This document shows, one piece after another, positions 7,987 to 18,549 of a stretch of DNA of 58,289 nt. Within the stretch, counting starts at the first letter, position 1; each line of letters begins with the position of its first letter. Location of the stretch: the NCBI GenBank assembly GCA_036555125.1, contig DATBLY010000068.1, positions 1 to 58,289 of the forward strand. The letters are read 5' to 3'. The notes beneath the pieces were generated by a model, which worked only from the letters and a program-made list of their open reading frames with translations, was not told the DNA's origin and ran no database searches. The translations under genes were made by a program, and so were the position numbers. The DNA comes from DATBLY01 sp036555125 (lineage in GTDB: Bacteria; Actinomycetota; UBA4738; HRBIN12).

Positions 7987-8265
7987 ATGAGCGCCAAGGC
8001 CGGAACCTTCGAGCAGGTGCAGACCGGGACCAACTGGACGGGCGGATGGATCGCGGCGGCCCTCCTGGCCGTCGTCATCGCGGTGACGATGTTCGCGATG
8101 AGCCGTTCGGACGGCCCGGCGGAGCCGGTCTCGAACACGGCTCGCTACGAGGTCACCGACCAGCTCTCGGGCGGGCCCTCGAGGATCACCACGGGCGGCG
8201 CCCCCGCCGCCCCCACGCAGACCGGGATCCGGATCGGAGACACGATCTGCCACCAGTGCCGATAG
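7987..8265 (+). CDS. Small membrane protein with C-terminal CHQCR motif (paralogue 2)
   Basis: Function unknown. The 92-residue protein has a polar N-terminus of about 20 residues, one membrane helix (about 23-40) and a short exported tail ending IRIGDTICHQCR. The last twelve residues match the pattern of the preceding gene, and the DNA coding for CHQCR is identical over TCTGCCACCAGTGCCGAT, while the rest of the two proteins does not align. The ATG at 7987 is chosen because GAGGAGGCGGAG lies directly upstream; an in-frame ATG at 7915 is closer to the -10 candidate and lacks a ribosome site. Each paralogue appears to have its own promoter and terminator. Confidence 0.75.
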   Translation: MSAKAGTFEQVQTGTNWTGGWIAAALLAVVIAVTMFAMSRSDGPAEPVSNTARYEVTDQLSGGPSRITTGGAPAAPTQTGIRIGDTICHQCR

Positions 8266-8289
8266 CAGGTACCCCCCTCTCTCGGCAGC

Positions 8290-8319
8290 CGAAGGGCCGG
8301 CCCACGGGCCGGCCCTTCG
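8290..8319. terminator. Bidirectional hairpin between the second CHQCR gene and secA
   Basis: A 14-bp perfect stem (CGAAGGGCCGGCCC) with a two-base AC centre separates two convergent genes. Confidence 0.7.
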
Positions 8320-8376
8320 TCATGGGATGGGTCGGTCGTGGGTGGCCGTGCGGGCGCGCGACGGAGGGCGAGTGCC

Positions 8377-11079
<2,703 letters not shown>

Positions 11080-11112
11080 ACGGCTTCCTTCCCGGGGTCG
11101 TTGGGTCCTTCG

Positions 11113-11118
11113 ATTCTA
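11113..11118 (-). promoter_or_regulatory. -10 box candidate TAGAAT for secA
   Basis: Good TANNNT hexamer on the minus strand, 33 bases before the TTG start, in the 52-base gap after the MFS gene. Confidence 0.5.
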
Positions 11119-11131
11119 TCGGCCGCCGGGT

Positions 11132-12373
11132 TCACGCCCCGGATGCGACCCGGCCGGGCACCCCGGGATCCCGCATGCGCAGCACGATCAGGAGGACCAC
11201 GGCGACCACCGCGGCGAGGCCGATCCCGAGCGGCCCGAACCCGTAGGCCTCGAGGACCAAGCCTCCGGCCAATCCCGCGACCGCCGAGCAGAGGCTCACC
11301 AGCAGGTCGGTGAACCCGAGGGCGCCGGCCCGCTCGTCCGGCTGCGTCGCGTCGCTGATCACGGCCGTCGCCCCGAGGAAGGTCGCGGACCAGCCGATCC
11401 CGATCGCGAACAGGCCCAGGCCGATGATCCACGCCGATGCTTCCGTCGCCGTGATCATCGCTCCGGTGATGCTCACGACGCATCCCCACACCAACCCGCT
11501 CCGATGCCCCGTCCGGTCCATCCAGCGACCGATCAGGGGGGCGAACGCGAACATCCCGGCGACGTGCACGCTGATCACGACCGAGATCGCCGTGCCGCCG
11601 TGGTGGAGGGCGTGCAGGGCGGTCGGAGTCACACCCATGATCCCCACCATCACGACCTGTCCGACGGCGGCCGCGAGCACGGCGATCCGGAACGCCGGGA
11701 CCCGGAGCAGCTCGCGCGGCGGTCGCCCGCCGGCGGGAGCCCCCGTCTCCACCACGGCCAGGTCCCTCGGGTCGGGCCGGACGCCGAGGACCGCGACGAT
11801 CGCGCCGATCGCCCCCACGGGCACGACGATCCACGGCAGGACCCACGGGTCGAGGCCGCGCGCCTCCGCGACGTCCTGCAGGAGGGCGACCAAGAGCGGG
11901 CCGCCGATCGCGCCGATCGTCCCGATCGCCAGGAGCCAGCCGATCGCCCGACCACGCTCTTGCGGCGGGTACATGTCCGCCACCGCAGCCCGGCCGAGGT
12001 TCGCCCCGCCCGAGGCGAGGCCGAACGGGATCGCGCACGCGAGCAGCAGCGCGAAGGAGTCCGCGACGATCGCGAGGGCCGACCCGACGCCGGCGACCGC
12101 GCTCAACGCGTAGGCGAGCAGGAGCCCCGGCCGACGACCGACCCGGTCCATCCATCGCCCGATCGCGATCGCGCCGACGGCGGCCGCGCAGAAGTACACG
12201 GCCCACAGCAGGCCGGTGGCCCCGTCGTTGCCGGTCATCTCGCTCGCCGCCACCGCGCCGATCACCAACAGCGGTGGGAAGCTCAGCTGGATCGCGCCCT
12301 GCGCCACGACCAGGCGGTGGGTGTTCCGTCGGACGAGCCGCTCCCGATCCCCGATCGCCGGAGCCTGCTCCAC
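11132..12373 (-). CDS. MFS transporter
   Basis: A 413-residue protein with about twelve hydrophobic segments. The loop after helix 2 reads GRWMDRVGRRPG and its second-half counterpart is GRWMDRTGHRSG, the duplicated major facilitator signature. Substrate unknown. The start is a GTG at 12373 with GAGGAG upstream, eleven bases after the stop of the acetolactate-synthase-like gene, so the two are probably co-transcribed. The reading frame stays open far upstream through that gene, but only the part from 12373 encodes a sensible transporter. Confidence 0.85.
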   Translation of the reverse strand: MEQAPAIGDRERLVRRNTHRLVVAQGAIQLSFPPLLVIGAVAASEMTGNDGATGLLWAVYFCAAAVGAIAIGRWMDRVGRRPGLLLAYALSAVAGVGSALAIVADSFALLLACAIPFGLASGGANLGRAAVADMYPPQERGRAIGWLLAIGTIGAIGGPLLVALLQDVAEARGLDPWVLPWIVVPVGAIGAIVAVLGVRPDPRDLAVVETGAPAGGRPPRELLRVPAFRIAVLAAAVGQVVMVGIMGVTPTALHALHHGGTAISVVISVHVAGMFAFAPLIGRWMDRTGHRSGLVWGCVVSITGAMITATEASAWIIGLGLFAIGIGWSATFLGATAVISDATQPDERAGALGFTDLLVSLCSAVAGLAGGLVLEAYGFGPLGIGLAAVVAVVLLIVLRMRDPGVPGRVASGA

Positions 12374-12384
12374 GCCGGATCTCC

Positions 12385-14040
12385 TCAGATCGACTCGGTG
12401 AGCGCACCGAGCCGCTCGATCAGCTCGGCGTTGGCCCCGTAGTCGACGGGACACGCGATCACCGACACGACGTCGTCGTCGAGGGCCTTCCGCAGCGTGG
12501 GCAGCAGCTCGCCGGCCGCACCGATCGCGTACCCCCGCGCGCCGAAGCTCTCGGCGAGCCGGACGAAGTCGGGGTTCCCGAACGACACCGCGGATCGGCG
12601 CGAGAAGTGGATGTCCTGCTTCCACCCGATCAGGCCGTACCCGCCGTCGACCCACACCAGGACGACGAACGGCACGCGCTCGCGGACGGCGGTCTCCAGC
12701 TCGGCCACGCTCATCAGGAAGGCGCCGTCCCCGATCGCCGCCAGGACCCTCCGCTCGGGATGCACGAGCTTGGCCGCGAACGCCCCGGGCAGCGAGAACG
12801 CCATCGTGGCGAGGCCGTTGGAGATCAGGCAGGTGTTCGGGCGATACGTCGGATACAGGCGCGCCATCCACATCTTCGCCGCCCCCGTGTCGCACAGGAC
12901 GATGTCGTCCTGGCCCATCGCCGCGCGGATGTCCGCGACGATCCGGGGCGGCCGCAGCGGGAAGCGGTCGTCGCCGGCGCCCCGCTCGAGCTCCTCGCCC
13001 ACCAACCCGCGGACGGGCGGGGACCACCCGCGCACCGCGTGGACGTCCGAGGCGGAGGCGATCGCGTCGAGCGCCTCCCCGATGCTGCCCTGGAGGCCGA
13101 CCGCCAGGGTGTAGTTCGCGTCGACCTCGGCGATCGTGCGGTGGACGTGCACGATCCGCTTGTCGCGGTTCGGGTTCCACCGTGCCGGCGAGTACTCGAC
13201 CAGGTCGTACCCGACGGCCACCACCACGTCGGCGCGGTCGAAGCCGAAGTTCGCGTAGTCCTTGACCATGAAGCCGATCGTCCCCAGGGCGTTCGGGTGG
13301 TCGTCGGGGAACACCCCCTTGCCCAGGAACGTCGTGGCGACCGGGACGTTCAGCTGCTCGGAGAACCGGACCAGGGCCGAGCCGGCATCGTCGCGGGCCA
13401 CCCCGGGGCCCGCGAGGACGACGGGATGCTCGGCTCCCTCCAGCACCTCCACCGCCCGCATCACCTGCTCGTCGGCGGGCGCCGGGTCGCGCGGCACGTT
13501 GACGGGGAGCGGCGACCCGTCGGCGGTGCGCTCGGCGACGTCTTCCGGGACCACCAGGAACGTCGCCCCCGGCCGCTCGGTCTGGGCCTGCTTGAACGCC
13601 TTGCGGACCATCTCGGGCGCCGCCTCCGGCACGGTCAGCATCCCGCCCCACTTCGTCACGGGGTGATAGAGGCCCACGATGTCGACGAACTGGTGCGACT
13701 CCTTGTAGATCCGGTTCAGCCCCCCCTGCGCGGTGATCGCGACGAGCGGGTGGGAGTCGAGCTGCGCGTTCGCGATCCCGAGCATCAGGTTGATCGCGCC
13801 CGGGCCGAGCGTCGCCAGGCACACGCCGGCCTTGCCGGTGACCGCCCCGTACGTGTCTGCCATGAAGGCGGCGCCGCGCTCGTCGCGCGTGGTCACGAAC
13901 CGGATCGTCGAGTCCGCCAGGGCGTCGATCACGTGGAGGTTCTCCTCGCCGGGCAGCCCGAACACGTACTCCACGCCCTCGTTCTCGAGGCACTCGACGA
14001 TCAGCCGCGCGACGGTGCGCGGGCGAGGCGTCTCGGTCAT
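12385..14040 (-). CDS. Thiamine-diphosphate enzyme, acetolactate synthase large-subunit type
   Basis: The 551 residues follow the three-domain ThDP plan: an N-terminal domain with the catalytic glutamate in FGLPGEENLHV (about 32-33), a central domain, and a C-terminal ThDP domain with GDGAFLM and, about 25 residues later, WVDGGYGLIGWKQ, where the usual asparagine before the metal-binding Asp is Val. Acetolactate synthases condense two pyruvates. No regulatory subunit gene is nearby, so a catabolic or other carboligase role is possible. TAGCCT six bases before the ATG suggests a leaderless promoter built on the stop codon of the DinB-like gene. Confidence 0.82.
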   Translation of the reverse strand: MTETPRPRTVARLIVECLENEGVEYVFGLPGEENLHVIDALADSTIRFVTTRDERGAAFMADTYGAVTGKAGVCLATLGPGAINLMLGIANAQLDSHPLVAITAQGGLNRIYKESHQFVDIVGLYHPVTKWGGMLTVPEAAPEMVRKAFKQAQTERPGATFLVVPEDVAERTADGSPLPVNVPRDPAPADEQVMRAVEVLEGAEHPVVLAGPGVARDDAGSALVRFSEQLNVPVATTFLGKGVFPDDHPNALGTIGFMVKDYANFGFDRADVVVAVGYDLVEYSPARWNPNRDKRIVHVHRTIAEVDANYTLAVGLQGSIGEALDAIASASDVHAVRGWSPPVRGLVGEELERGAGDDRFPLRPPRIVADIRAAMGQDDIVLCDTGAAKMWMARLYPTYRPNTCLISNGLATMAFSLPGAFAAKLVHPERRVLAAIGDGAFLMSVAELETAVRERVPFVVLVWVDGGYGLIGWKQDIHFSRRSAVSFGNPDFVRLAESFGARGYAIGAAGELLPTLRKALDDDVVSVIACPVDYGANAELIERLGALTESI

Positions 14041-14046
14041 CCCGCC

Positions 14047-14052
14047 AGGCTA
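14047..14052 (-). promoter_or_regulatory. Leaderless -10 box TAGCCT of the acetolactate-synthase-like gene
   Basis: TAGCCT, six bases, then ATG. Its TAG is also the stop codon of the DinB-like gene at 14050-14052. Confidence 0.5.
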
Positions 14053-14514
14053 GACGACCTGGCGCGTGAGCTGCGCGTGCCCCACGTGCTCCCGCAGGTG
14101 CGCCAGCGCGTGGATCAGGGCCCAGGCCGCGGCCACGGGCTCATCGGCCAGCGCTCCGGGGCGCCACGGGGCGAGCCCCGTCCGGGCCGGATCGAAGGGC
14201 TGCTCCGTCGCGAGGAGCGTCCGGCACTCGGCGGCGAGCGCGTCGACGTCGCGGAGGAACCCCTCGGGATCATCGACCACGACCGCGAACTCCGCGGGGC
14301 GGTCGCGTGGCGGGAGCGGCTGGCCGAGTGCCAGGCACAGCCAGGCCCGGGTGCTGTGGAGGGCGTGCGTCGCCAGGACGGCGAGCCCGTTCGTATCGTC
14401 GCCGGCCGGGCGGCGGTTCAGCTGCTCGGCGGTGCACCCCTCGACCGCCGCGCGGAGCTGCTCGAGGGAGTCGTCCAGGATCTCGCGGGCCGCCTCGACC
14501 GTGGGATCCGGCAC
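14050..14514 (-). CDS. DinB-like four-helix metal-binding protein
   Basis: A 154-residue helical protein with a histidine early (ATHALHST) and a C-terminal set in ALIHALAHLREHVGHAQLT, the arrangement used to bind a metal in the DinB/DUF664 and thiol-transferase superfamily. Members act on small thiols such as mycothiol or are of unknown function; which applies here cannot be read from the sequence. The GTG start lies one base after the stop of the response regulator gene, so the two are translated together. Confidence 0.7.
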   Translation of the reverse strand: MPDPTVEAAREILDDSLEQLRAAVEGCTAEQLNRRPAGDDTNGLAVLATHALHSTRAWLCLALGQPLPPRDRPAEFAVVVDDPEGFLRDVDALAAECRTLLATEQPFDPARTGLAPWRPGALADEPVAAAWALIHALAHLREHVGHAQLTRQVV

Positions 14515-14515
14515 G

Positions 14516-15232
14516 TCAGCTGATCTCGATCATCTTCTCGCGCACGGCGTACACGACCGCCTCCATGCGCGAGTGCAGGTGGAGCTTCTCCAGGATGTTG
14601 CGGATGTGGTTCTTCACCGTGTTCTCCGAGATGAAGAGCTCCTTCGCGATGTCCCGGTTGTTGAGCCCCTGGGCCACGAGCCGAAGGACCTCCATCTCCC
14701 GGTCGGTGAGCCGCGGCGCCGGCATCTGCGGACGCTCGTCCGTGGCCTTCGACATCGCCGCGAACTCCGTGAGCAGCTTCGACGCCATCGAGGGCGAGAT
14801 CCTCGACTGGCCCGCCCACACGGACCGGATCGCGTCCGCGACCTCCTCGATCGGGATCTCCTTCAGCAGGTAGCCGGACGCGCCCGCCTTGATCGCGTCG
14901 TACAGGTCGGCCTCCTCGTCGCTGATCGTGAGCATCAGGATCTTCACGTGGGGCAGGAGGTCCTTGATCTCGCCGGCGGCCTCGATCCCCGAGCGTTTCG
15001 GCATGCGGACGTCCATCAGGACGACGTCGGGCATCAGCTCGGTCACCTTCTCGACGGCTTCGGCCCCGTCGGACGCCTCGCCGACGAGCTCCAGGTCGGG
15101 CTCGTTCTGCAGGACCATCTCCAGGCCCCGGCGGAACAGGGCGTGGTCGTCGACGACCATCACGCGCAGCCGGTCGGCCGCAGATGGGTCGTCGTCGGGT
15201 GCAGGCATGTCGTCGTTCTCCAAGCGGCTCAC
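14516..15232 (-). CDS. NarL/FixJ-type response regulator
   Basis: The 238-residue protein has a receiver domain (about 22-140) with the acidic pair in VMVVDDHALFRRG, the phospho-acceptor Asp in VVLMDVRMP and the Lys in GYLLKE. A LuxR-type helix-turn-helix follows (about 172-235, LTDREMEVLRLVAQGLNNRDIAKEL). No partner kinase gene is in the window. The GTG start has GGGGAG seven bases upstream; the ATG at 15208 with GGAG is a credible alternative. It lies between hpf (28-base gap) and the DinB-like gene (one-base gap). Confidence 0.93.
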   Translation of the reverse strand: MSRLENDDMPAPDDDPSAADRLRVMVVDDHALFRRGLEMVLQNEPDLELVGEASDGAEAVEKVTELMPDVVLMDVRMPKRSGIEAAGEIKDLLPHVKILMLTISDEEADLYDAIKAGASGYLLKEIPIEEVADAIRSVWAGQSRISPSMASKLLTEFAAMSKATDERPQMPAPRLTDREMEVLRLVAQGLNNRDIAKELFISENTVKNHIRNILEKLHLHSRMEAVVYAVREKMIEIS

Positions 15233-15260
15233 GCGATCACTCCCCGGTCGGGCGACGGAA

Positions 15261-15650
15261 CTACTCCTCGGCGGTATCGGCAGGACCGGGGGTCCGACTT
15301 GCGGAGTCTAGAGGATTCTTCTTGCCCGACCTGCGGAACCGCCGGAACAGGCGCGAGCGCCGCTTCCCGTGGTGATCGCGGAGCTGTCGCTCCAGGCGGT
15401 CGGTCAGCCGGTCGAGGGCCGTCTGCACGTCCTCGGCTTCGGCGTGCGCCCGGAAGGACTTCCGCGGGGTGTGCATCGCGGCCTCGACCCGTTTCGTCCC
15501 GTCGAGCGTGGGATGGCTCTCGGAGATGAACTCCAGGTCGATGCGGATGACGCGCGGATCCATCCGCTCGAGGCGCGCGAGCTTGTGCCGCGCCGTCTCC
15601 TTGAGCTCGTCGTCCACCGTCACGCCTCGGCCGGTGAACGTCAGCTCCAC
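15261..15650 (-). CDS. hpf: Ribosome hibernation factor, HPF/RaiA family, without C-terminal dimerisation domain
   Basis: The 129 residues contain the S30AE fold: MELTFTGRGVTVDDELKETA and then RHKLARLERMD, with basic residues that contact the 30S subunit. Long HPF of actinobacteria is about 200 residues with a C-terminal dimerisation domain; here that domain is replaced by a basic tail (KRRSRLFRRFRRSGKK). The GTG at 15650 is chosen because AAGGAGG lies eight bases upstream; the in-frame ATG at 15716 would add 22 residues of Pro/Gly-rich sequence with no ribosome site. In related genomes hpf sits between comF and secA; here four genes separate it from secA. Confidence 0.85.
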   Translation of the reverse strand: MELTFTGRGVTVDDELKETARHKLARLERMDPRVIRIDLEFISESHPTLDGTKRVEAAMHTPRKSFRAHAEAEDVQTALDRLTDRLERQLRDHHGKRRSRLFRRFRRSGKKNPLDSASRTPGPADTAEE

Positions 15651-15734
15651 GCGCTCGACCTCCTTCGCCTGCGGTGATGGACTCCCGCCCGGCTGACCTG
15701 GTCTTTGCCCCCACACTCGCCTGCAGAGGGGATC

Positions 15735-15752
15735 GCCGGCCCGAGGGCCGGC
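15735..15752. terminator. Hairpin in the comF-hpf gap
   Basis: An 8-bp GC stem (GCCGGCCC) with a GA centre lies 109 bases downstream of comF and 85 bases upstream of the hpf GTG. It may end the comF message or be part of a structured hpf leader. The rest of the 210-base gap shows no gene. Confidence 0.4.
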
Positions 15753-15860
15753 TTAGCGCCTTCTCCCGGTCTCCCGGGGCAGGACTTACATCTAAACCGC
15801 GCCATGCTCGACGACCAACGGTCGCCTTACGTGGGTCGCTTCGCCCGCGGCTGGCGTCGA

Positions 15861-16631
15861 CTACCGGGGAGGATCCCCGGGCAACCACAGACCCGGACGA
15901 GAGCCCGGCCGAGTATATGCACGCCCCGCCTCCCGGAAGCGAGCCCCCGACCGTGCCGCCGCCACGCCCCGCGGCCGCAGCGACCGCGCGGCGGTGGCCA
16001 GCACCACGGTGGTCGCCCCGCCCTCCCGCAGGGCCCGCGCGCAGTCGCCCGCCGTGGCACCGGTCGTGAGGACGTCGTCGACCAGCAGCACCCGGGGCGG
16101 AACCTCGCGCCCGAGCGGGGCGAAGACGCCTCGCATCGCGTCCCGCCGTTCCGGGCCGCTCCGCCGCGCCTGCGAGCCCGCGACCGGACCCCGGCGACAG
16201 AGCCGGACCACCGGGCGGTCGAGACGACGGCCGACCGCGAGCGCCAGGGCACGCGCCTGGTCGTAGCCGCGCTCCCCCAGTCGCCGTCGGGCGAGGGGCA
16301 CCCAGGTCACGGCGTCGACCGCCGGCAGCTCGATCGTCACCACCGCGTCCGCGAGCGCCGCGGCGACGCTCCGCCACCCCGAGAACTTCAGGCGGTGGAT
16401 CGCGTCCTTCGCGGGCCCGGCGAACCGGAAGGGCGCGCGGGCGAGATCGATCGTGGACGGCGGACAGTCCACGCACGACGGGAGGTCCGCGCCCGGCGCC
16501 CCGCACCGCCTGCACCACGGCGGTGTCGTCGCCTCGAGCGCCCGACGGCATCCCGAACAGAACGGCCAGGGCCCGCGGCCGCAGCCGGCGCACCGCGGTG
16601 GGAAGACGACCTGGAGCGCCCGATCGAGCAC
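15861..16631 (-). CDS. ComF-family phosphoribosyltransferase-like protein
   Basis: The 256-residue product begins with a zinc-finger-like set of cysteine pairs (PPRCAGCGRGPWPFCSGC and WCRRCGAPG, then CVDCPP) and ends with a phosphoribosyltransferase fold carrying the pyrophosphate-loop motif VLLVDDVLTTGAT. ComF proteins help DNA uptake or recombination in competent bacteria; in actinobacteria the role is unclear. The start is a GTG with TAGCGT six bases upstream and no ribosome site, so it is probably leaderless. The hypothetical gene before it ends 28 bases away. Confidence 0.88.
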   Translation of the reverse strand: MLDRALQVVFPPRCAGCGRGPWPFCSGCRRALEATTPPWCRRCGAPGADLPSCVDCPPSTIDLARAPFRFAGPAKDAIHRLKFSGWRSVAAALADAVVTIELPAVDAVTWVPLARRRLGERGYDQARALALAVGRRLDRPVVRLCRRGPVAGSQARRSGPERRDAMRGVFAPLGREVPPRVLLVDDVLTTGATAGDCARALREGGATTVVLATAARSLRPRGVAAARSGARFREAGRAYTRPGSRPGLWLPGDPPR

Positions 16632-16637
16632 CCGGCG

Positions 16638-16643
16638 ACGCTA
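16638..16643 (-). promoter_or_regulatory. Leaderless -10 box TAGCGT of the comF-like gene
   Basis: TAGCGT, six bases, then GTG on the minus strand, in the 28-base gap after the hypothetical gene. Confidence 0.5.
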
Positions 16644-16659
16644 CGCCGGGCCGCCGACA

Positions 16660-17295
16660 CTACGGCAGGGGGATCTCCACGGGGGCGGGGCCGCCGCGCA
16701 CGTCGATGGTGACCGCGCCCTGGCTCTTCAGCAGCGGATAGGCGGTGACGCTCCCGCGGCCCTGCGCCTCGTCGAAGGCGCTCTCGAGGACCGGCACGCG
16801 CGCCCCGTCGGCGAACAGGCGGACGTCGACCGGCTCGGTCGCGGCGTACCGCAGCGTCGACGAGTCCCCGGCGCATTCCAGGAGCTCGAGCCGGGCCTTC
16901 GTCCCGCCCTGGACCTGCACGGTCTCGTTGACGGGGATCTGGCCCCGGCGGACGGTCGCGCGCGGCCACGGGACGGAGAACCGCTGGCCGGGACGCACGG
17001 TGGTCGGGGAGCCGTCGATCGCGACCTCGCACTCGAGCGTGTACCAACCCGCGGTCAGCTCGGTGAGCGCGAACTCGAACGGCACGAACGTGTCCAGGTT
17101 CGGTGCCACGTCGAGGGTGACGGGCTCCACGTCGATCGGCCGTCCGGCCGATCCGGCGACCTCCCGCACCCGCGCCACCGCGATCCGGACCTGGTGCGGA
17201 TCCCCGTCGGCGGCGCGCAGCACGAACGCGCCCTTCACCGACGCCGGGAAGCGCTCGAAGTGCGCCCGGAACGAGACCAGGTCCTGGACGTTCAC
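16660..17295 (-). CDS. Hypothetical protein downstream of ahcY
   Basis: I do not recognise a family. The 211 residues have no signal peptide, no membrane helix and a run of likely beta strands (TLDVAPNLDTFVPFEFALTE, GWYTLECEVAIDGS, VQGGTKARLELLECAG), suggesting one or two beta-sandwich domains. The start is a GTG overlapping the ahcY stop as GTGA, so it is translated with ahcY. Codon use resembles its neighbours. In many actinobacteria the mtrA-mtrB-lpqB genes lie between ahcY and comF; here only this gene does, and it is not similar to them in length or motifs. Confidence 0.7.
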   Translation of the reverse strand: MNVQDLVSFRAHFERFPASVKGAFVLRAADGDPHQVRIAVARVREVAGSAGRPIDVEPVTLDVAPNLDTFVPFEFALTELTAGWYTLECEVAIDGSPTTVRPGQRFSVPWPRATVRRGQIPVNETVQVQGGTKARLELLECAGDSSTLRYAATEPVDVRLFADGARVPVLESAFDEAQGRGSVTAYPLLKSQGAVTIDVRGGPAPVEIPLP

Positions 17296-18548
17296 GTGCC
17301 TTGCTGCCACGAGTGGAGGTACGCGTCCTGCTCTTCGGTGAGGCGATCGATCTCGACCCCCATCGCCTGGAGCTTGAGGCTCGCGACCTCCTTGTCGATG
17401 TCCGCCGGCACGGGATAGACCTCCGCGCGCAGCTCCGCGTGATGCTTGACGACCCACTCGACCGCCAGCGCCTGGTTCGCGAACGACATGTCCATCACGG
17501 CGGCCGGATGGCCCTCGGCGGCGGCGAGGTTCACCAGCCGGCCCTCGCCGAGCAGGTGCAGCCGCCGGCCGTCCGCGAGCGTGAACTCGTCGACGAACTC
17601 GCGGATCCGCCGCGTCTTGACGGCGAGCGCCGAGAGCGCCGGCTTGTCGATCTCGACGTCGAAGTGACCCGAGTTCGCGAGGATCGCCCCGTCCTTCATC
17701 CGCTCGAGGTGTTCCGAGCGGATCACGCTCGTGTCTCCGGTCACGGTGACGAACACGTCGCCGATCGCCGCGGCATCGAGGAGCGGCATCACGCGGTAGC
17801 CCTCCATCAGCGCCTCGAGCGCGGCCGTGGGATCCACCTCCGTGATCACGACGTGCGCGCCCATCCCGCGTGCCCGGGACGCGACGCCCCGCCCGCACAT
17901 CCCGTAGCCGCACACCACGATGGTCCGCCCGGCCAGCAGCCGGTTCGTCGCGCGCATGATCGCGTCGACCGTCGACTGCCCGGTCCCGAACCGGTTGTCG
18001 AACAGGTGCTTCGTGTCCGCGTCGTTGACGGAGACGATCGGGTACTTGAGCGCCCCGTCGGCGGCCATCGCGCGCAGCCGGATCACGCCCGTGGTCGTCT
18101 CCTCGGTGCCACCCAGGATCTCGCCGAGCTGATCGGCGCGGTGCTGGTGGAGCTCGCTGACCATGTCGGCCCCGTCGTCCATCGTGATCTGCGGGCGCTG
18201 GTCGAGCACGGCGTTGATATGGCGGAAGAAGGTCTCGGTGTCCTCCCCCTTGACCGCGAACGTCCGGATCCCGCTCTGCTCGCACAGCGCCGCCGCGACG
18301 TCGTCCTGCGTGGACAGCGGGTTCGAGGCACAGAGCGAGACGTCGGCCCCGCCCGCCGCGAGCGTCTCCATCAGGTTGGCGGTCTCGGTCGTCACGTGCA
18401 GGCACGCGGCGATCCCCACCCCCTCGAGCGGCCGCTCCTTCTCGAACCGTTCGCGGATCAGGGCGAGCACCGGCATCTCGCCGGCGGCCCACTCGATGCG
18501 CTCGCGCCCCGTGGGCGCGAGCGCCAGGTCTCTCACGTCACATTCCAT
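17292..18548 (-). CDS. ahcY: S-adenosylhomocysteine hydrolase (adenosylhomocysteinase)
   Basis: The 418-residue enzyme splits S-adenosylhomocysteine into adenosine and homocysteine, closing the methyl cycle. Visible signatures are HVTTETANLMETL, the substrate-site stretch SVNDADTKHLFDNRFGTGQS, the NAD-binding GYGMCGRGVA and the C-terminal MDMSFANQALA. The length fits the shorter form without the long insertion. It begins one base after the purine nucleoside phosphorylase stop, with GAGG in that gene's last codons as ribosome site. The pairing is metabolically sensible, since adenosine and its derivatives feed purine salvage. Confidence 0.96.
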   Translation of the reverse strand: MECDVRDLALAPTGRERIEWAAGEMPVLALIRERFEKERPLEGVGIAACLHVTTETANLMETLAAGGADVSLCASNPLSTQDDVAAALCEQSGIRTFAVKGEDTETFFRHINAVLDQRPQITMDDGADMVSELHQHRADQLGEILGGTEETTTGVIRLRAMAADGALKYPIVSVNDADTKHLFDNRFGTGQSTVDAIMRATNRLLAGRTIVVCGYGMCGRGVASRARGMGAHVVITEVDPTAALEALMEGYRVMPLLDAAAIGDVFVTVTGDTSVIRSEHLERMKDGAILANSGHFDVEIDKPALSALAVKTRRIREFVDEFTLADGRRLHLLGEGRLVNLAAAEGHPAAVMDMSFANQALAVEWVVKHHAELRAEVYPVPADIDKEVASLKLQAMGVEIDRLTEEQDAYLHSWQQGT

Positions 18549-18549
18549 C

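Noticed and set aside
7753..8262. CHQC of the paralogue pair read as a c-type haem site
   Set aside because: Haem c attachment needs CxxCH; here the residue after the second Cys is Arg.
11132..13993. 953-codon frame as one long MFS-containing protein
   Set aside because: The first 540 codons are antisense-like or out-of-frame reading of the acetolactate-synthase-like gene; the transporter starts at GTG 12373 with its own ribosome site.
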